Source of the DNA: Paraescarpia echinospica | Taxonomy: Eukaryota > Annelida > Polychaeta > Sabellida > Siboglinidae | NCBI GenBank assembly: GCA_020002185.1 | Contig: CM034537.1 | Coordinates: 6,390,465 to 6,454,464, forward strand | Length of the DNA stretch: 64,000 nucleotides | Reading direction: 5' to 3' | Part shown: piece by piece, positions 12,213 through 22,682 of the stretch | How the letters are laid out: each line of letters starts with the position of its first letter | Numbering within the stretch: position 1 is the stretch's first letter | Notes under the pieces: model-generated | Told to the model about the DNA's origin: nothing | Database searches by the model: none | Seen by the model: only the letters and a program-made list of their open reading frames with translations | Made by a program: the position numbers and the translations under genes

Positions 12213-12299
12213 GTCGGTCCTGTTAGCTAATTTGGTAAAGGCATTGGTTCCTTGGCATTTATTTTGTAATTGGCCGACGCCGGTTCGATCCCGACACCA
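12213..12299 (+). repeat. tRNA-like block, foldback copy 3, left
   Basis: Diverged version of the block at 5361: A-box region TTAGCTAATTTGGTAAAGGC, B-box GGTTCGATCCC, terminal GACACCA. The A box is damaged. Confidence 0.55.
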
Positions 12300-12727
12300 A
12301 ACCATTGATTTTTTAACACTTTTTTGTTCATGTTTTCACCAAGTAGTATAAACCAAATCATTTTTATACTATGATGCACTGTTTGTAAATATTGTTTAAA
12401 TTTTTGTAGTAATTATTTATTCGCCACAAAAATTAAAATATGGGAATTATATAACGATGTTTCTAAATTGTATTTATCCAAACAAATGTAATGTAATGGA
12501 TATAGAATGTATTTAACTGTATATATATTGTACGGTAATATATGGGGTGTAATTATATGTGAAAACAAATGGTGATCTGTCTGCATATATATAATTTAGA
12601 AACATCGTTATATATAATTACCACATTTTCATGGCGAATAAATAATTACTACAAAAATATTTACACACAGTGCATCATAGTATAAAAATGATTTGGTTTA
12701 TATTAGTTGGTGAAAACAAACAAAAAA

Positions 12728-14100
12728 TGGGCCAAGTGGCCCTGAAGTCCTTTGGACTAATACGTCTATATGTGACCCCGGCTGACCAAATGAGTGATAA
12801 GTCAGAAAAATTGTAACATTGTTTTCTTACATCCTTGTAAAGGTTTGATAGGGTGCTTTACATGGTTTCAAAAATTATATGACTGCTACAAAAATTGGCG
12901 AAGTTATGGAGCACTGAACATGGTAGGGGTCAAAAAGTGAAAATGAAGAAAACGGCTGTTGAAATTATATATGCAAATGGATTGCATGGAAAAATTACAT
13001 GCACAACATTCAAATGTGGCACACAGTATGTAATATGTATGTTATGTTGCAATGGTACACTGTAAGTACAAATGTGCTGCTACAAAGACTTATCAAGTTA
13101 TCCCAGATTATGTCTTTATGTGTAAAACTAAGAGGACAGATTATTTGAGAGCAAAAGGTAGACTCACTGTTTGACACAGTTTAAAACCTACAGGCAACTG
13201 TCCAGTTTAACAGGGGTCTAGTGGCTTAATGCTGTCTGTTGAAACATGCTACTGCCAGTGACCAATTACAGATTAGTCACAGTTTCCATCAAACAATAGC
13301 AGGCAGAGAATCTTAGCTCCACAGCTGGGTGTAACACACAACAAGTGATAACTATATGATACACTGGAAGTACAAATGTGCTGCTACAAAAATGTATAAA
13401 GTTATGCCAGATTATGTCTTTATGTATAAAATTAAGAGGACAGATTATCCGAGAGTAAAAGGTAGTCTAAAGAAAAGAAAAAAGAAACACAAACTTGCAA
13501 TTATAGAAAATCAATAGTTTTGAAGATACAGTTTAAAAGTATTAGGCAACTGTTCAGTCTAACAGGGATCAAGTGTGTCTACTCTGCCTGGTGCTGTGAC
13601 CAATGAAAGATTAGTCATGGTCTCAATGGACTAGGCTGTAGATATTAGTCACAGCTGTTGACTTTGTGGCACAATACACAACATCTACTGTTGAGGGTGG
13701 TCTCAAGGGCCCTTCTCAAAACCACATCACTAGATAATGTAAAACTTTTGCACTTTGGGGGCCCCTTAGAATGATTAAATCAAATACAGATTTCGTGTAT
13801 ATAGTGGCAGCACCCTAAGATACATCTATGCAAAATTAGAAAAAAAGTTGTTGAACAGTTTTTGAAAAAATAGGCAAAATGTTACATTTTCACAAGTTTT
13901 GGGGTCCTTGGAGGCCCTAGGGAGCCCTTAAAATGATTAAATAAAATACAGATTTCTCGTGCATAGTGGCAGTGCCCTAAGATATGTCTATGCAAAATTA
14001 GAGAAAAAGTTGCTGAACGGTTTCTGAGATACGGCAGCTAACGGCAGATGGCAGACGCAGAGTGATGGCAATAGTCCCTTGTACCTTCGGCCAAAGGACT
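12728..14100 (+). mobile_element. H-family repeat, copy H3
   Basis: Complete ends: TGGGCCAAGTGGCCCTGAAG at the 5' side and CTTCGGCCAAAGGACT at the 3' side, each bordered by an A-run. At 1373 bp it is a short, internally deleted version lacking the reverse-transcriptase fragment. It is inserted in a foldback element at a site whose empty form (A-run followed by GTGT) is visible at 5470-5490 on the opposite strand. Confidence 0.8.
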
Positions 14101-14125
14101 AAAAAGTGTTAAAAAATCAATGGTT

Positions 14126-14212
14126 TGGTGTCGGGATCGAACCGGCGTCGCCCGATTACAAAATAAATGCTAAAGAACCAACGCCTTTACCAAATGAACT
14201 AGCAGGACCGAC
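14126..14212 (-). repeat. tRNA-like block, foldback copy 3, right
   Basis: Minus-strand counterpart of the block at 12213, with B-box GGTTCGATCCC and a degenerate A box (TAGTTCATTTGGTAAAGGCG). The two blocks point toward each other. Confidence 0.55.
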
Positions 14213-15066
14213 AGAAATTAGCTGACTGATTTAAGTTGTTATGATAAATTGTACAACTCCTCCTTCATACATCGATATTCTAGTGATATTATGAGATTAT
14301 ACACGTTACTTTCTGTAGCTGGATACGATATATGTTTGCTATGTATGTATATTGGTGTACATTATCTCCCGTTGGATGCATTCGATATAATTTTTCTGAA
14401 AACGAGCCCAAGCTCGGGCCTCGGCAGTACCTAGTCGACTTGTAGGCTCATTCGCATTCATTGTTTTGAATAAAATTGAATTCATGTGGAACCGTAAGAT
14501 AACTGCTTGTTCCTCTATGATGACTAATGTTTGTATTACATCGGAATATTGCACAATAACTCATTTTGACGCTCGTTTCGACCCCAAAACTATCCATGTA
14601 AACATGCTCTGAATGCATAGAAAGGGTCGGCCTGCTGCGAGTGCGAGTCATATGTGACGTTAAGATACCACGTGATCGCCTAGCTCATTACATTTTTATT
14701 TTCCACGGGAATCGCTACACCGACGGGTTTAAAATCGAATTGATGCTACAAATGTATTTTTCTGTATTGATTTAATGTTCTCGAATGTTACATACAATGT
14801 TAAACTTTGTGTAAACATGGAAAACGGATTTTAGCTCTTGCCTTGTTTTTATTTCCTTTAACAACACAACAAAAGAATAGATGGCAGTAATGTACCAGAG
14901 CTCTGGAAATTACATGTGTCTCTCTTAATGGCGCAACAATTGAAATGTCATGTAGTGGTGCATTGTGGATTGGGATAGGAGTCTATAGTGGTAGTGGTCC
15001 CATCGCAAATCTTGGAGGAACTCTTACTTAGGATACTAAATAACTATATTGCAGACCTCTTGAATT

Positions 15067-15540
15067 ATGTGCGCACATAACCCATTTATGGACATGGACA
15101 GGCTAAGTCATTGTTATGTAACAAAATCAGTCACAGCAAGACAGAACGGACACGTTCTTCAGACATCACTTGAAAACGAGTCGGAAAAAAGAGAGCAACT
15201 GTACTGTTACAAGCAGCATCTCGCAGGACAAAACACAATGCGTGGGATGGTCAATCGTCTGCAGTTAGAATGGGTGGAGTTGAAGAAACAGGCCAGATAC
15301 ATTCCAGTTCCTGTCAGGAAGAAGTTTGCTGTGACTAATGATAAGAAGAAGCAATTGAAGAAGGAAAATACATTTGATTTTCATTACTTGCATGCTAAGT
15401 TGTGTAAGGAAAATCCAAATACAAAATCAAATCCTGTTTGTTTTGTCAACCAATGGTACGCTTCAAAAACACCTGTTTATGCAACATTCAGCAGAACGTT
15501 CCTTTCAAACTTAGATCTAACAGTCCGGCCAGTATGCTAA
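15067..15540 (+). CDS. unidentified ORF, 157 codons
   Basis: The longest open frame in this part of the window that is not transposon-derived as far as I can tell. The product is basic, with Lys-rich segments around residues 90-108 (KKQARYIPVPVRKKF, then a KKKQLKK stretch) and several cysteines, but no domain I recognise. There is a good splice acceptor (CTATATTGCAG at about 15043-15053), but an in-frame TGA at 15061 separates it from the ATG, so the ORF is not simply an exon extension. An overlapping second frame runs to 15635, next to a donor-like ATATGGTAAGTA. It could be a host exon, a retrocopy or an unrecognised transposon fragment. No function is proposed. Confidence 0.3.
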   Translation: MCAHNPFMDMDRLSHCYVTKSVTARQNGHVLQTSLENESEKREQLYCYKQHLAGQNTMRGMVNRLQLEWVELKKQARYIPVPVRKKFAVTNDKKKQLKKENTFDFHYLHAKLCKENPNTKSNPVCFVNQWYASKTPVYATFSRTFLSNLDLTVRPVC

Positions 15541-16102
15541 CAAGTCCGGACGTGTTGTGTAAACCTACATATCAGGAAGAGTGTATATCTAATTCATCAC
15601 TTATCACAGTTTGGAAACATATGGTAAGTACATAAAGCAGATACACCAAGTGCTTGAGGAGTTTCTGACAAGGTAGTTTTACAAACCCTTCACTGAAGAT
15701 ACGGTTATATTACATAAGCGTGTGACAACTCAATGTCAACGGATCCACAAACTCTAGGTCATATAATAAATAAGATTATTATACAAGATATGCGGCCAAG
15801 TTTTATGTTTTTGTTTTCATGAGAGACTGGTGTATAAAATGAAATCAACTTACTCATTGAGATGTTGTCTCGTTCATGGAGAAAATGCCCGGTGAAAAGT
15901 GTCAAAATTCCACATACATTTGAATTTGTTGGGACATGTTTTGCCATACGCCATATATAGTAAATGTTATCAAACAGCTAATTTGTCAACATAACTTGAT
16001 ACATTACTTTAACTGCTTTCTAAAGATATATCACATTTTAAAATTGATTGAGAAATAATAAAGCTATGGCCATTTTAGATTCATGATAAAAACGATTAAT
16101 AA
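15541..16102. other. no recognisable feature
   Basis: AT-rich DNA between the unidentified ORF and the minisatellite of AARS1. It lies just past the last AARS1 exon seen, and I found no further AARS1 exon in it. Confidence 0.4.
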
Positions 16103-16334
16103 ACTACCAGGTCAACAAACAGCTTCAGGTTTAATAACCACTTACCTGGTCATCAAACAGCATTATAATTTAATAACCACCTAACTAATCAACAAATAGC
16201 TTCATGTTTTAATAACCATCTACCTGGTCAACAAACAGCTTCATGGTTTAATAACCACCTACCTGTTCAACAAACAGCTTCCTGTTTTAATGACCTACCT
16301 GATCAACAAACAACTTCATGTTTTAATAACCTAC
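16103..16334 (-). repeat. minisatellite made of AARS1 exon end plus splice donor
   Basis: About six to seven units of 36-39 bp begin directly at the 5' splice site of the neighbouring exon. On the minus strand each unit reads ATGAAGCTGTTTGTTGACCA, then G, then a GTAGGT-like donor, then a T/A-rich spacer with in-frame stop codons. The first 20 bases are the last 20 or so bases of the exon. The array was therefore seeded by duplicating the exon-intron boundary, and each unit carries a degraded or intact copy of the donor. Confidence 0.85.
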
Positions 16335-16448
16335 CTGGTCAACAAACAGCTTCATGGTGTCTCCAACATGCAAAGTGCCCTCAACGCTGCCAGTATGCAG
16401 AATGTAGCCACCACGTACTTGAACATTCTTCACTGTAAACTCCACCTC
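16335..16448 (-). CDS. AARS1: alanyl-tRNA synthetase exon ([10 protein letters not shown])
   Basis: A 114-nt exon, 38 codons, phase 0 at both ends. Acceptor GTTGTAG lies at 16449-16455 and donor GTAGGT directly after GACCAG. It encodes [20 protein letters not shown] and onward to a [10 protein letters not shown] ending, which matches the segment of AlaRS just before the conserved editing domain. The next residues in the family contain the HxxxH zinc-binding motif of the editing site; that exon was not found to the left. It follows exon 20505-20674 after a 4 kb intron, and the reading frame joins exactly (GDE then EVEF). AlaRS charges tRNA-Ala with alanine in the cytosol, and in many animals the genes for the cytosolic and mitochondrial enzymes are separate; this sequence is of the cytosolic type. 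Confidence 0.9.
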
Positions 16449-16561
16449 CTACAACATACCCCATGGCATCACATGACCATCAAAGTACATCATATGGTCA
16501 TCACATACAATCAATTGGCACTCTGCCAACCTAGTCCAGGCAGAAACAGACAAAATGTCAA

Positions 16562-17896
16562 CATTTAGCTTTTTGGGAGGCCCTGAGGTGCCCTTAGAAT
16601 AATTCAATCAAATAAAAATGTCTTGTGTACAGTGACACTACCCTAAGAGACATCTATGCAAAAATAGAGAAAAAGTTCATGAACAGTTTTTGAAATAACA
16701 AAAAAGACAACCTCTGATCAATGCCAGACACAGACTCCGCAAGTGACAGATGTTGTAGGAAAAGGGATTAGTTGCATGATGGGGTGTAGCTAGCCAGATA
16801 TAAATAGAGCTGCAGGCCCATTTTCCTGCAGTAGACAATTTAGTTAGCAAATTTAGCATTTTAGGGGACCATTGGTGCCCTTAGAATGATTCAATCACAT
16901 ACAGATTTCTTGTGTATAGTGGCACTACCACATGAAATATCTATAAAAAATTAGAGAAAAAGTTACTGAAGTTTTTGGAAAAAAATGGGTCAAGAGGCCC
17001 TGAAGTCCTTTGGACTAATACGTCTATATGTGACCCCTGCTGACCAAATAAGTGATAAGTCGGACACATTGTAAGATTGTTTTCTTACATTCTTATAAAG
17101 GTTGGGTAGGGTGCTTTACACGGTTTAAAAAATTACGACTGTTACAAAAATTGGCGAAGTTATGGAGCATTGAACATGGTAGACTTCAAAATGAGAAAAT
17201 GAAGAAAACGGCTGTTGATGTTTTATATTACATATGGAAATGGATTGCATGGAAATATTACATGCATGACATTCAAATGTGGCACACAGTATGTATGTTG
17301 TTACAATGATACACTGGAAGTAAAAATATGCTGCTACAAAAACTTATCAAGTTATGCCAGATTATGTCTTTATGTATAAAACTAAGAGGACAGATTATTT
17401 GAGAGCAAAGGGTAGACTAAAGAAAATTAACCAGAGCAGTAGGGATTTCCATTACAGTCACAGCCCACATAGAGGCACTCAGTTTGACACTGGGACAATG
17501 GCAGGCAGAGTGCCTAGGCTAGACCAATACACAGATTTACAGCTGGCCACTCCACTCTGAGCCACCCCAGTGACCAGGGCAAAGTCCACTATTCAGTTAC
17601 ATCAGAAGGGTGGCTGCTCCCATGATAGCTGCATATAATTGGCTTAATTGGAGCCTCCCTGACCTTACAATGAATATGATATTGCAGTTTATGTGCTTAT
17701 GATGATAAAAAAATACTGTCTGTCTGTCTGTTATAAATAGAGATCGGCGGGTTGCAGGAGGGAGCAGCAGAGAAACAGCAGGACAATTTTGCATTTTGAA
17801 TGATTCAATCAAATACATATTTCTTGTGTATAGTGGCAGCATCCTAAGATACATCTATGCAAAATTAGAGAAAAAATTGCTGAACAGTTTTTAAAA
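16562..17896 (+). mobile_element. H-family fragments, copy H5 with a preceding 3'-type module
   Basis: 16562-16985 is an isolated interior H module. At 16986 a fresh 5' end (TGGGTCAAGAGGCCCTGAAG) starts copy H5, which runs to an A-run at 17892-17899 where copy H6 is inserted. After H6 the sequence TGGTCAAAATGGGACAAATT (18942 on) looks like the rest of H5, ending with the usual CCAAAGGACT at about 19562. An interior stretch at 17410-17760 is unique to this copy. Confidence 0.65.
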
Positions 17897-17899
17897 AAA

Positions 17900-18936
17900 T
17901 GGGCCAAGTGGCCCTGAAGTCCTTTGGACTAATACGTCTATATGTGCCCCCGGCTGACCAAATGAGTGATAAGTCGGAAAAATTGTGACATTGTTTTCTT
18001 ACATCCTTGTAAATGTTTGGTAGGGTGCTTTACACAGTTTCAAAAATTATGACTGCTACAAAAATTGGCGAAGTTATGGAGCATTGAACATGGTAGGGGT
18101 CAAAAAGTGAAAATGAAGAAAACGGCTGTTGAAGTTTTACATTATATATGCAAATGGATTGCATGGTAATATTACATGCACAACATTCAAATGTGGCACA
18201 CAGTATGTAATATGTATGTTATGTTGCAATGGTACACTGTAAGTACAAATGTGCTGCTACAAAGACTTATCAAGTTATCCCAGATTATGTCTTTATGTGT
18301 AAAACTAAGAGGACAGATTATTTGAGTGAAAAAGGTAGACTCACTGTTTGACACAGTTTAAAACCTACAGGCAACTGTCCAGTTTAACAGGGGTCTAGTG
18401 GCTGGCTTAATGCTGTCTGTTGACACAAGCTACTGCCAGCAACCAATTACAGATTAGTCAAGGTCTCAATGGACTGGGCTGTAGAGATTAGTCACAGCTG
18501 TTGATTTTGTGGAACAATACATAACATCTAATGTTGGGGGTGGTCTCAAGGGCCCTTCTCAAAACCTCATCACTAGATAATGTAAACCTTTTGCACTTTG
18601 GGGGCCCCTTAGAATGATTCAATCATATACAGATTTCTTGTATATAGTGACAGCACCCTAAGATACATCTATGCAAAATTAGAAAAAAAGTTGCTGAACA
18701 GTTTTTGAAAAAATAGGCCAAATGTTAAATTTTTACCAGTTTTGGGGTCCTTGGAGGCCCTAGGGAGCCCTTAAAATGATTAAATCAAATACAGATTTCT
18801 CGTGCATAGTGGCAGTGCCCCAAGATATGTCTATGCAAAATTAGAGAAAAAGTTGCTGAACGGTTTCCGAGATACGGCAGCTAACGGCGGACGCAGAGTG
18901 ATGGCAATATTCCCTTGGACCTTCGGCCAAAGGACT
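17900..18936 (+). mobile_element. H-family repeat, copy H6
   Basis: Complete short copy with canonical 5' hairpin (TGGGCCAAGTGGCCC) and 3' end (CTTCGGCCAAAGGACT then AAAAA). It sits inside the A-run of copy H5. The 5' half matches the 5' modules of H9 and H12 closely; the reverse-transcriptase fragment is absent. Confidence 0.75.
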
Positions 18937-18941
18937 AAAAA

Positions 18942-19562
18942 TGGTCAAAATGGGACAAATTACTAGTTTGTTTGGCCCTTGGGGGCCATACGGGGACCTT
19001 AGAATGATTCAATCAAATACAGATTTCTCATGCATATCCGTACCCTAAGATACGTCAATGCAAAATTAGAGAAAAAGTTACTGAACGGTTTCTGAGATAC
19101 GGCAGCAAACCGCAGATGGTGGACGCAGAGTGATGGCAATAGTCCCTTGGACCTTTGGCCCAAAGGACTAAAAATAGGCAAAATGTGAAAATTTACAAGT
19201 TTTGGGGGTCCTTTTTGGGGGGGCATTAGGTGCCCTTAGAATGGTTCAATCAAATACAGATTTCTTGTGTATAGTGGCACTACCACATGAAATGTCTGCA
19301 AAATTAGATAAAAACTTACTGAAGAATTTTTGAAAAAATAGGCAAAATGTGAAATATTATCAGTTTTTTTTGCTATGGGGGGCCCTACGGGGCCCTTGGA
19401 CCGATTCAATAAAATATAGATTTCTCGTGCATAGTGGCAGTACCCTAAGATACGTCTACGCAAAATTAGGAAAAAAGTTACTGAACGGTTTCTGAGATAC
19501 GGCAGCTAACGGCGGACGCAGAGTGATGGCAATAGTTCGTTGGACCTTCGGCCCAAAGGACT
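18942..19562 (+). mobile_element. H-family 3' modules in tandem
   Basis: Two further 3'-terminal H modules in direct series, each ending with a ...GGACGCAGAGTGATGGC block and a CCAAAGGACT end (near 19169 and 19562). This is either the remainder of H5 or repeated use of the same insertion site. No coding content. Confidence 0.6.
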
Positions 19563-19689
19563 AAAAATAAAAATCCAAGATCATAAAATCGTGGCACTAA
19601 ATATACAATAAAACTATCATTAAGAAACTGATCAAAACATTAAAAAAACAACACTAGAAATTTAAGATCATAAAAACATAACAATAAAT

Positions 19690-20120
19690 AATCATTAAAA
19701 AGTCCAATCGAGCGACAACATTAAACGACAGGAATAAAAGGCTCGTTTGAACAGGTGAGTCTTTTGAACAGGTGTAAAGAGTCACATTTGCGCATATCGT
19801 GGGGAAGATTGTTCCACAGGGGAGGAGCAGCGATGGAGAAGGCATGATCACTGTAGTGGCGGAGACGTGCACTGTGTACACTCAGTAGAGAATCTGATGA
19901 TGATCGCAAAGTTCTGCTGGGCTGGTAGAACTGGAGCACGTCTGTGATGTAGCTCGGCGCAAGCAGATGAAGGGCTTTGAACGTCATCAGTACGACCTTG
20001 TACTCGATATGGTACTGGACGGGAAGCCAATGGAGTCTCTAGGATGGGTGTTATGTGATTATAGCGACTGGCTTTGACCACAAGGCGAGCTGCCACATTC
20101 TGGACACTCTGCAGCTTGTC
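19690..20120 (-). mobile_element. L2-like LINE, 3' end of ORF2
   Basis: The minus strand encodes the typical C-terminus of an L2-like LINE polyprotein: AARLVVKASRYNHITPIL (upstream frame), then TFKALHLLAPSYITDVL, and further on FSIAAPPLWNNLPHDMRK, with a frameshift near 19990-20010. The fragment is 5'-truncated near the AARS1 minisatellite. The A-rich side borders the H-family end at 19562. Confidence 0.85.
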
Positions 20121-20129
20121 CAGTAGTTG

Positions 20130-20504
20130 ACCAGGTACACACAGCTCTGACCACCCACCTCATCACCTTTCTTTACTATGAACCCCTATCACAGCTCTGA
20201 CCACCCACCTCATTGCCCTCCTTCACCATGAACCCGTCACAGCTCTGACCACCCACCTCATCACCCTCCTTCACCATGAACCCCTGTCACAGCTTTGACC
20301 ACCCACCTCATCACCCTCCTTCACCATGAAACGGACACAACTCTGACCACCCACCTCATCGCCCTCCTTCACCATGAACCCGTCACAGCTCTGATCACCC
20401 ACCTCATCGCCCTCCTTCACCATAAACCCCTGTGATAAGCTCTGACCACCCACCTCATCGCCCTCCTCCACCATGAACCCTTTGTAACAGCTCTGACCAC
20501 CCAC
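20130..20504 (-). repeat. coding-derived minisatellite at AARS1 exon end
   Basis: About seven to eight units of 47-51 bp start exactly at the 5' splice site of exon 20505-20674. On the minus strand each unit contains GGTTCATGGTGAAGGAGGGC, then GATGAG and GTGGGTGGTCAGAGC. The coding part is a copy of the last 48 or so bases of the exon (residues GFMVKEGDE preceded by GGQSCD). The frame stays open for about 78 codons beyond the exon, through about five units, because those units are multiples of three. Each unit repeats a plausible donor GAG|GTGGGT. Confidence 0.85.
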
Positions 20505-20674
20505 CTCATCGCCCTCCTTCACCATGAACCCCTCGTCACAGCTCTGACCACCCTGTTCAGCATAGAAGCATGTTCTGTCGAGCAGGACCCCACAGTGCTG
20601 CCCACTGGTGACTTTGTCAACAAACTCCTTATACCGTCGGAGTGCCTTGATGACCCCGTAGCACGGCTCAAACT
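20505..20674 (-). CDS. AARS1: alanyl-tRNA synthetase exon (FYAEQGGQ)
   Basis: A 170-nt exon beginning in phase 1 (acceptor TGTTATACAG) and ending in phase 0 (GAG|GTGGGT). It encodes [20 protein letters not shown] and then [34 protein letters not shown] is one of the most conserved strings of AlaRS, at the start of the domain linking the tRNA-recognition region to the editing domain. It joins exactly to exon 22510-22654 upstream and 16335-16448 downstream. Which copy of the repeated donor is used cannot be decided from sequence. The first one gives the family-standard junction; later ones would add 16-17 residues per unit until a stop. Confidence 0.93.
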
Positions 20675-21102
20675 CTGTATAACAGTCAACAGCAGATGTT
20701 TCACATCTACTTTTACTTTCTACTAGAACAGAAGCAAACTAGCTCAAATACAGTCTACATGAACAGTGTTATTACAATACAAGCAGGTGAACATATTTAG
20801 AAGTAAAGTCTGGTGATCCAGACAGACTACAAAGGTTTTAAATTCAGTAAACCATCCAACAAGTAAAGTTTGCCAGTAAAGTAATAAATATAATCTTCAC
20901 GAGCATTATTGGATGATGCCACACTACTACATATGATATTTGTTGCTTCCAAATATTCCCCCTAAGATGTCCCATCAAAAATAATAATAATAATAAACTG
21001 TATTTACACACCATCAAATCCGGGACTAATGACCCGTTCACGGGTGTTTACAAAAAAGAATCTACCTCACAATTCAAAAGTTTGCTCACTGGTCACAATA
21101 TA
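20675..21102. other. AARS1 intron, no other feature
   Basis: Intronic AT-rich DNA upstream of the exon at 20505-20674. The acceptor is preceded by a weak pyrimidine tract. Nothing else recognised. Confidence 0.5.
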
Positions 21103-22214
21103 CAGTGGAACCTAGGTATTACGGTCACCCACGGGACTGGAGAAAAGTGACCTTAATAGCTAGGTGACCTTAATATTGAACTGCGGACTTGAAGTATCAC
21201 AGGAATTGATGATGTACTGTCATGTGTGGTGTATCATATTAATGGATACACTTATTTGTTTGATGAATTGGTTAACAGGAATTTTGGTTACAATTTAGAT
21301 ACGTACATGCTCATACACATGCACCACACATTGCACAATATTTGCATATTGATGCTACTGATAGCATTGTGGATTTTGTTATACATTATTGGGGCCCATA
21401 CATTATACTACTAAGCACCATTCTTATTATTCTTATTGCTGACATGATGTTTCTTTTGATATTTACTGATTAAGTTACGTGAATGCAAACAGTTCAAACT
21501 TTTTAAATTTTAGATATGTTTTATAATATCCACCAAAGGCGGCGTCACAGGATATTTCGGGTAATGTATTATCACCCAATCACGCCAGTAAAATAACATG
21601 ATTTAGTTTTATAACAATTTACAAAACACATTGTTATATTTGTTAAAAATCTAGATACCTATGCTACTCCAAACATACTTTTATGAACATTAAAGATGCC
21701 TAACAGATGGTGCCATAATATTGGCAGCGTCAAAGACCATTGGTATTGCCTTGGTGGTGCTTCCGTGCCGCTGCATTTGTTTGTAAAATCTGCTCAGCCA
21801 ATAAGAATTTTACTTCCAAGTGCCACATAAAGGCAAAGGATAACTGGGGTCTTGCATCTTTGTACTGTTTTCAATACGCCAGTCGCCGAATTTATCCAGA
21901 CGCCAGGTTCGTGGCTTCGCATTATGGCATCGCCTTTGGTAGGCGGGCGGGTGGGCGTCCGGCCACATATCGGTCGCTTCAACCGCCAATCTTGGCTTCC
22001 CAGCTGTGACTGACCGTAAATGCAGGGGTAATCTGCGGGCAATCTCATCGTTTTGTACTTGGTTACTCACCGTATTCCTGAATAGCAAGGTGACCAGATT
22101 AGCAGGACTAATGTCCTATCAATTAACTGGGTAAATAATTTAGGATTGTCCCAAGGTGCGTGTAAAGGCGAGGTGACCAAATTACCGAGGTGATCGTAAA
22201 CCGAGGTTCCACTG
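21103..22214. mobile_element. pogo/Tigger-like non-autonomous element
   Basis: Terminal inverted repeats CAGTGGAACCTAGGTATTAC (left) and CAGTGGAACCTCGGTTTACG (right, reverse complement), with the TA target duplication on both sides (21101-21102, 22215-22216). These are the hallmarks of the pogo/Tigger branch of Tc1/mariner. The subterminal region repeats GTGACCTTAAT/GGTGACC motifs. No transposase is left; ORFs in the GC-richer centre (21740-22090) appear on both strands and look like chance. It lies in an AARS1 intron. Confidence 0.8.
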
Positions 22215-22509
22215 TATTAACATGGTTGAAAAACAAATTGTGAAACTGGTGAGACAGTCTTATCTAGTGAAAGTGACCAATGCCATGTGCTCTACAGCGG
22301 AGGCATTACGCTTTTCTGTTGACAAGCTAAAAGTAGACAGAAAACATGAAGAATACACGTAATTACACCAAAATAACAAACTAATAATTTCAGCCATTAC
22401 AGAAAGGTGACCAAATGTTACATAGATTATGTACGTGTATCAAATAGTCATCATAAAATATATCAACATGACAACAATTTATGTTGACTGACTGATACAT
22501 TGTACATAC

Positions 22510-22654
22510 CATAATCACATTTCTCATTGAAGGTGTAGTTGTACTTGAGGTTATCATCAGTTGGTGGCAAATTCTGCTGTTGCAGTTTGCTGATGGCATG
22601 GACATCTAGACTGATCTCATCTTGGACAGTGCCACTAGATCCTTGGGACACCAG
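22510..22654 (-). CDS. AARS1: alanyl-tRNA synthetase exon (LKYNYTF)
   Basis: A 145-nt exon in phase 0 that ends in phase 1. The acceptor is ATATTTGCAG and the donor GTATGT. It encodes LVSQGSSGTVQDEISLDVHA, then ISKLQQQNLPPTDDNLKYNY and TFNEKCDY. In AlaRS this is the variable linker plus the conserved D(D)xxKYNY element that leads into the FYAEQGGQ segment. It joins without loss of a base to exons 25576-25700 and 20505-20674. The linker is typically variable in the family, so the Gln/Ser-rich start is unremarkable. Confidence 0.9.
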
Positions 22655-22682
22655 CTGCAAATATTGATACTGTGATTTCAGC

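Larger units (their letters stand above)
12004..14867. mobile_element. foldback TTAA element (copy 3), split by an H copy
   Basis: Flanked by TTAA at 12000-12003 and 14868-14871. The right arm (about 14213-14867) ends ...TTTTTATTTCCT like copies 1 and 2. The left end begins CAATCCTTCC instead, so the ends are not a matched pair. Inside are two tRNA-like blocks in opposite orientation (12213-12299 plus, 14126-14212 minus) around an inverted centre near 12540. An H-family copy (12728-14100) sits in the A-run beside the distal tRNA-like block; removing it and one A-run rejoins the sequence found uninterrupted in copy 2. Confidence 0.75.

Noticed and set aside
1..16330. Downstream AARS1 exons (HxxxH editing motif, C-terminal domain)
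   Set aside because: No match seen on the minus strand; they probably lie left of the window or are too short or diverged for me to see.
21740..22090. ORFs in the GC-rich centre of the pogo-like element
   Set aside because: Three overlapping frames on both strands with no transposase motif; the DDE region of pogo is absent.
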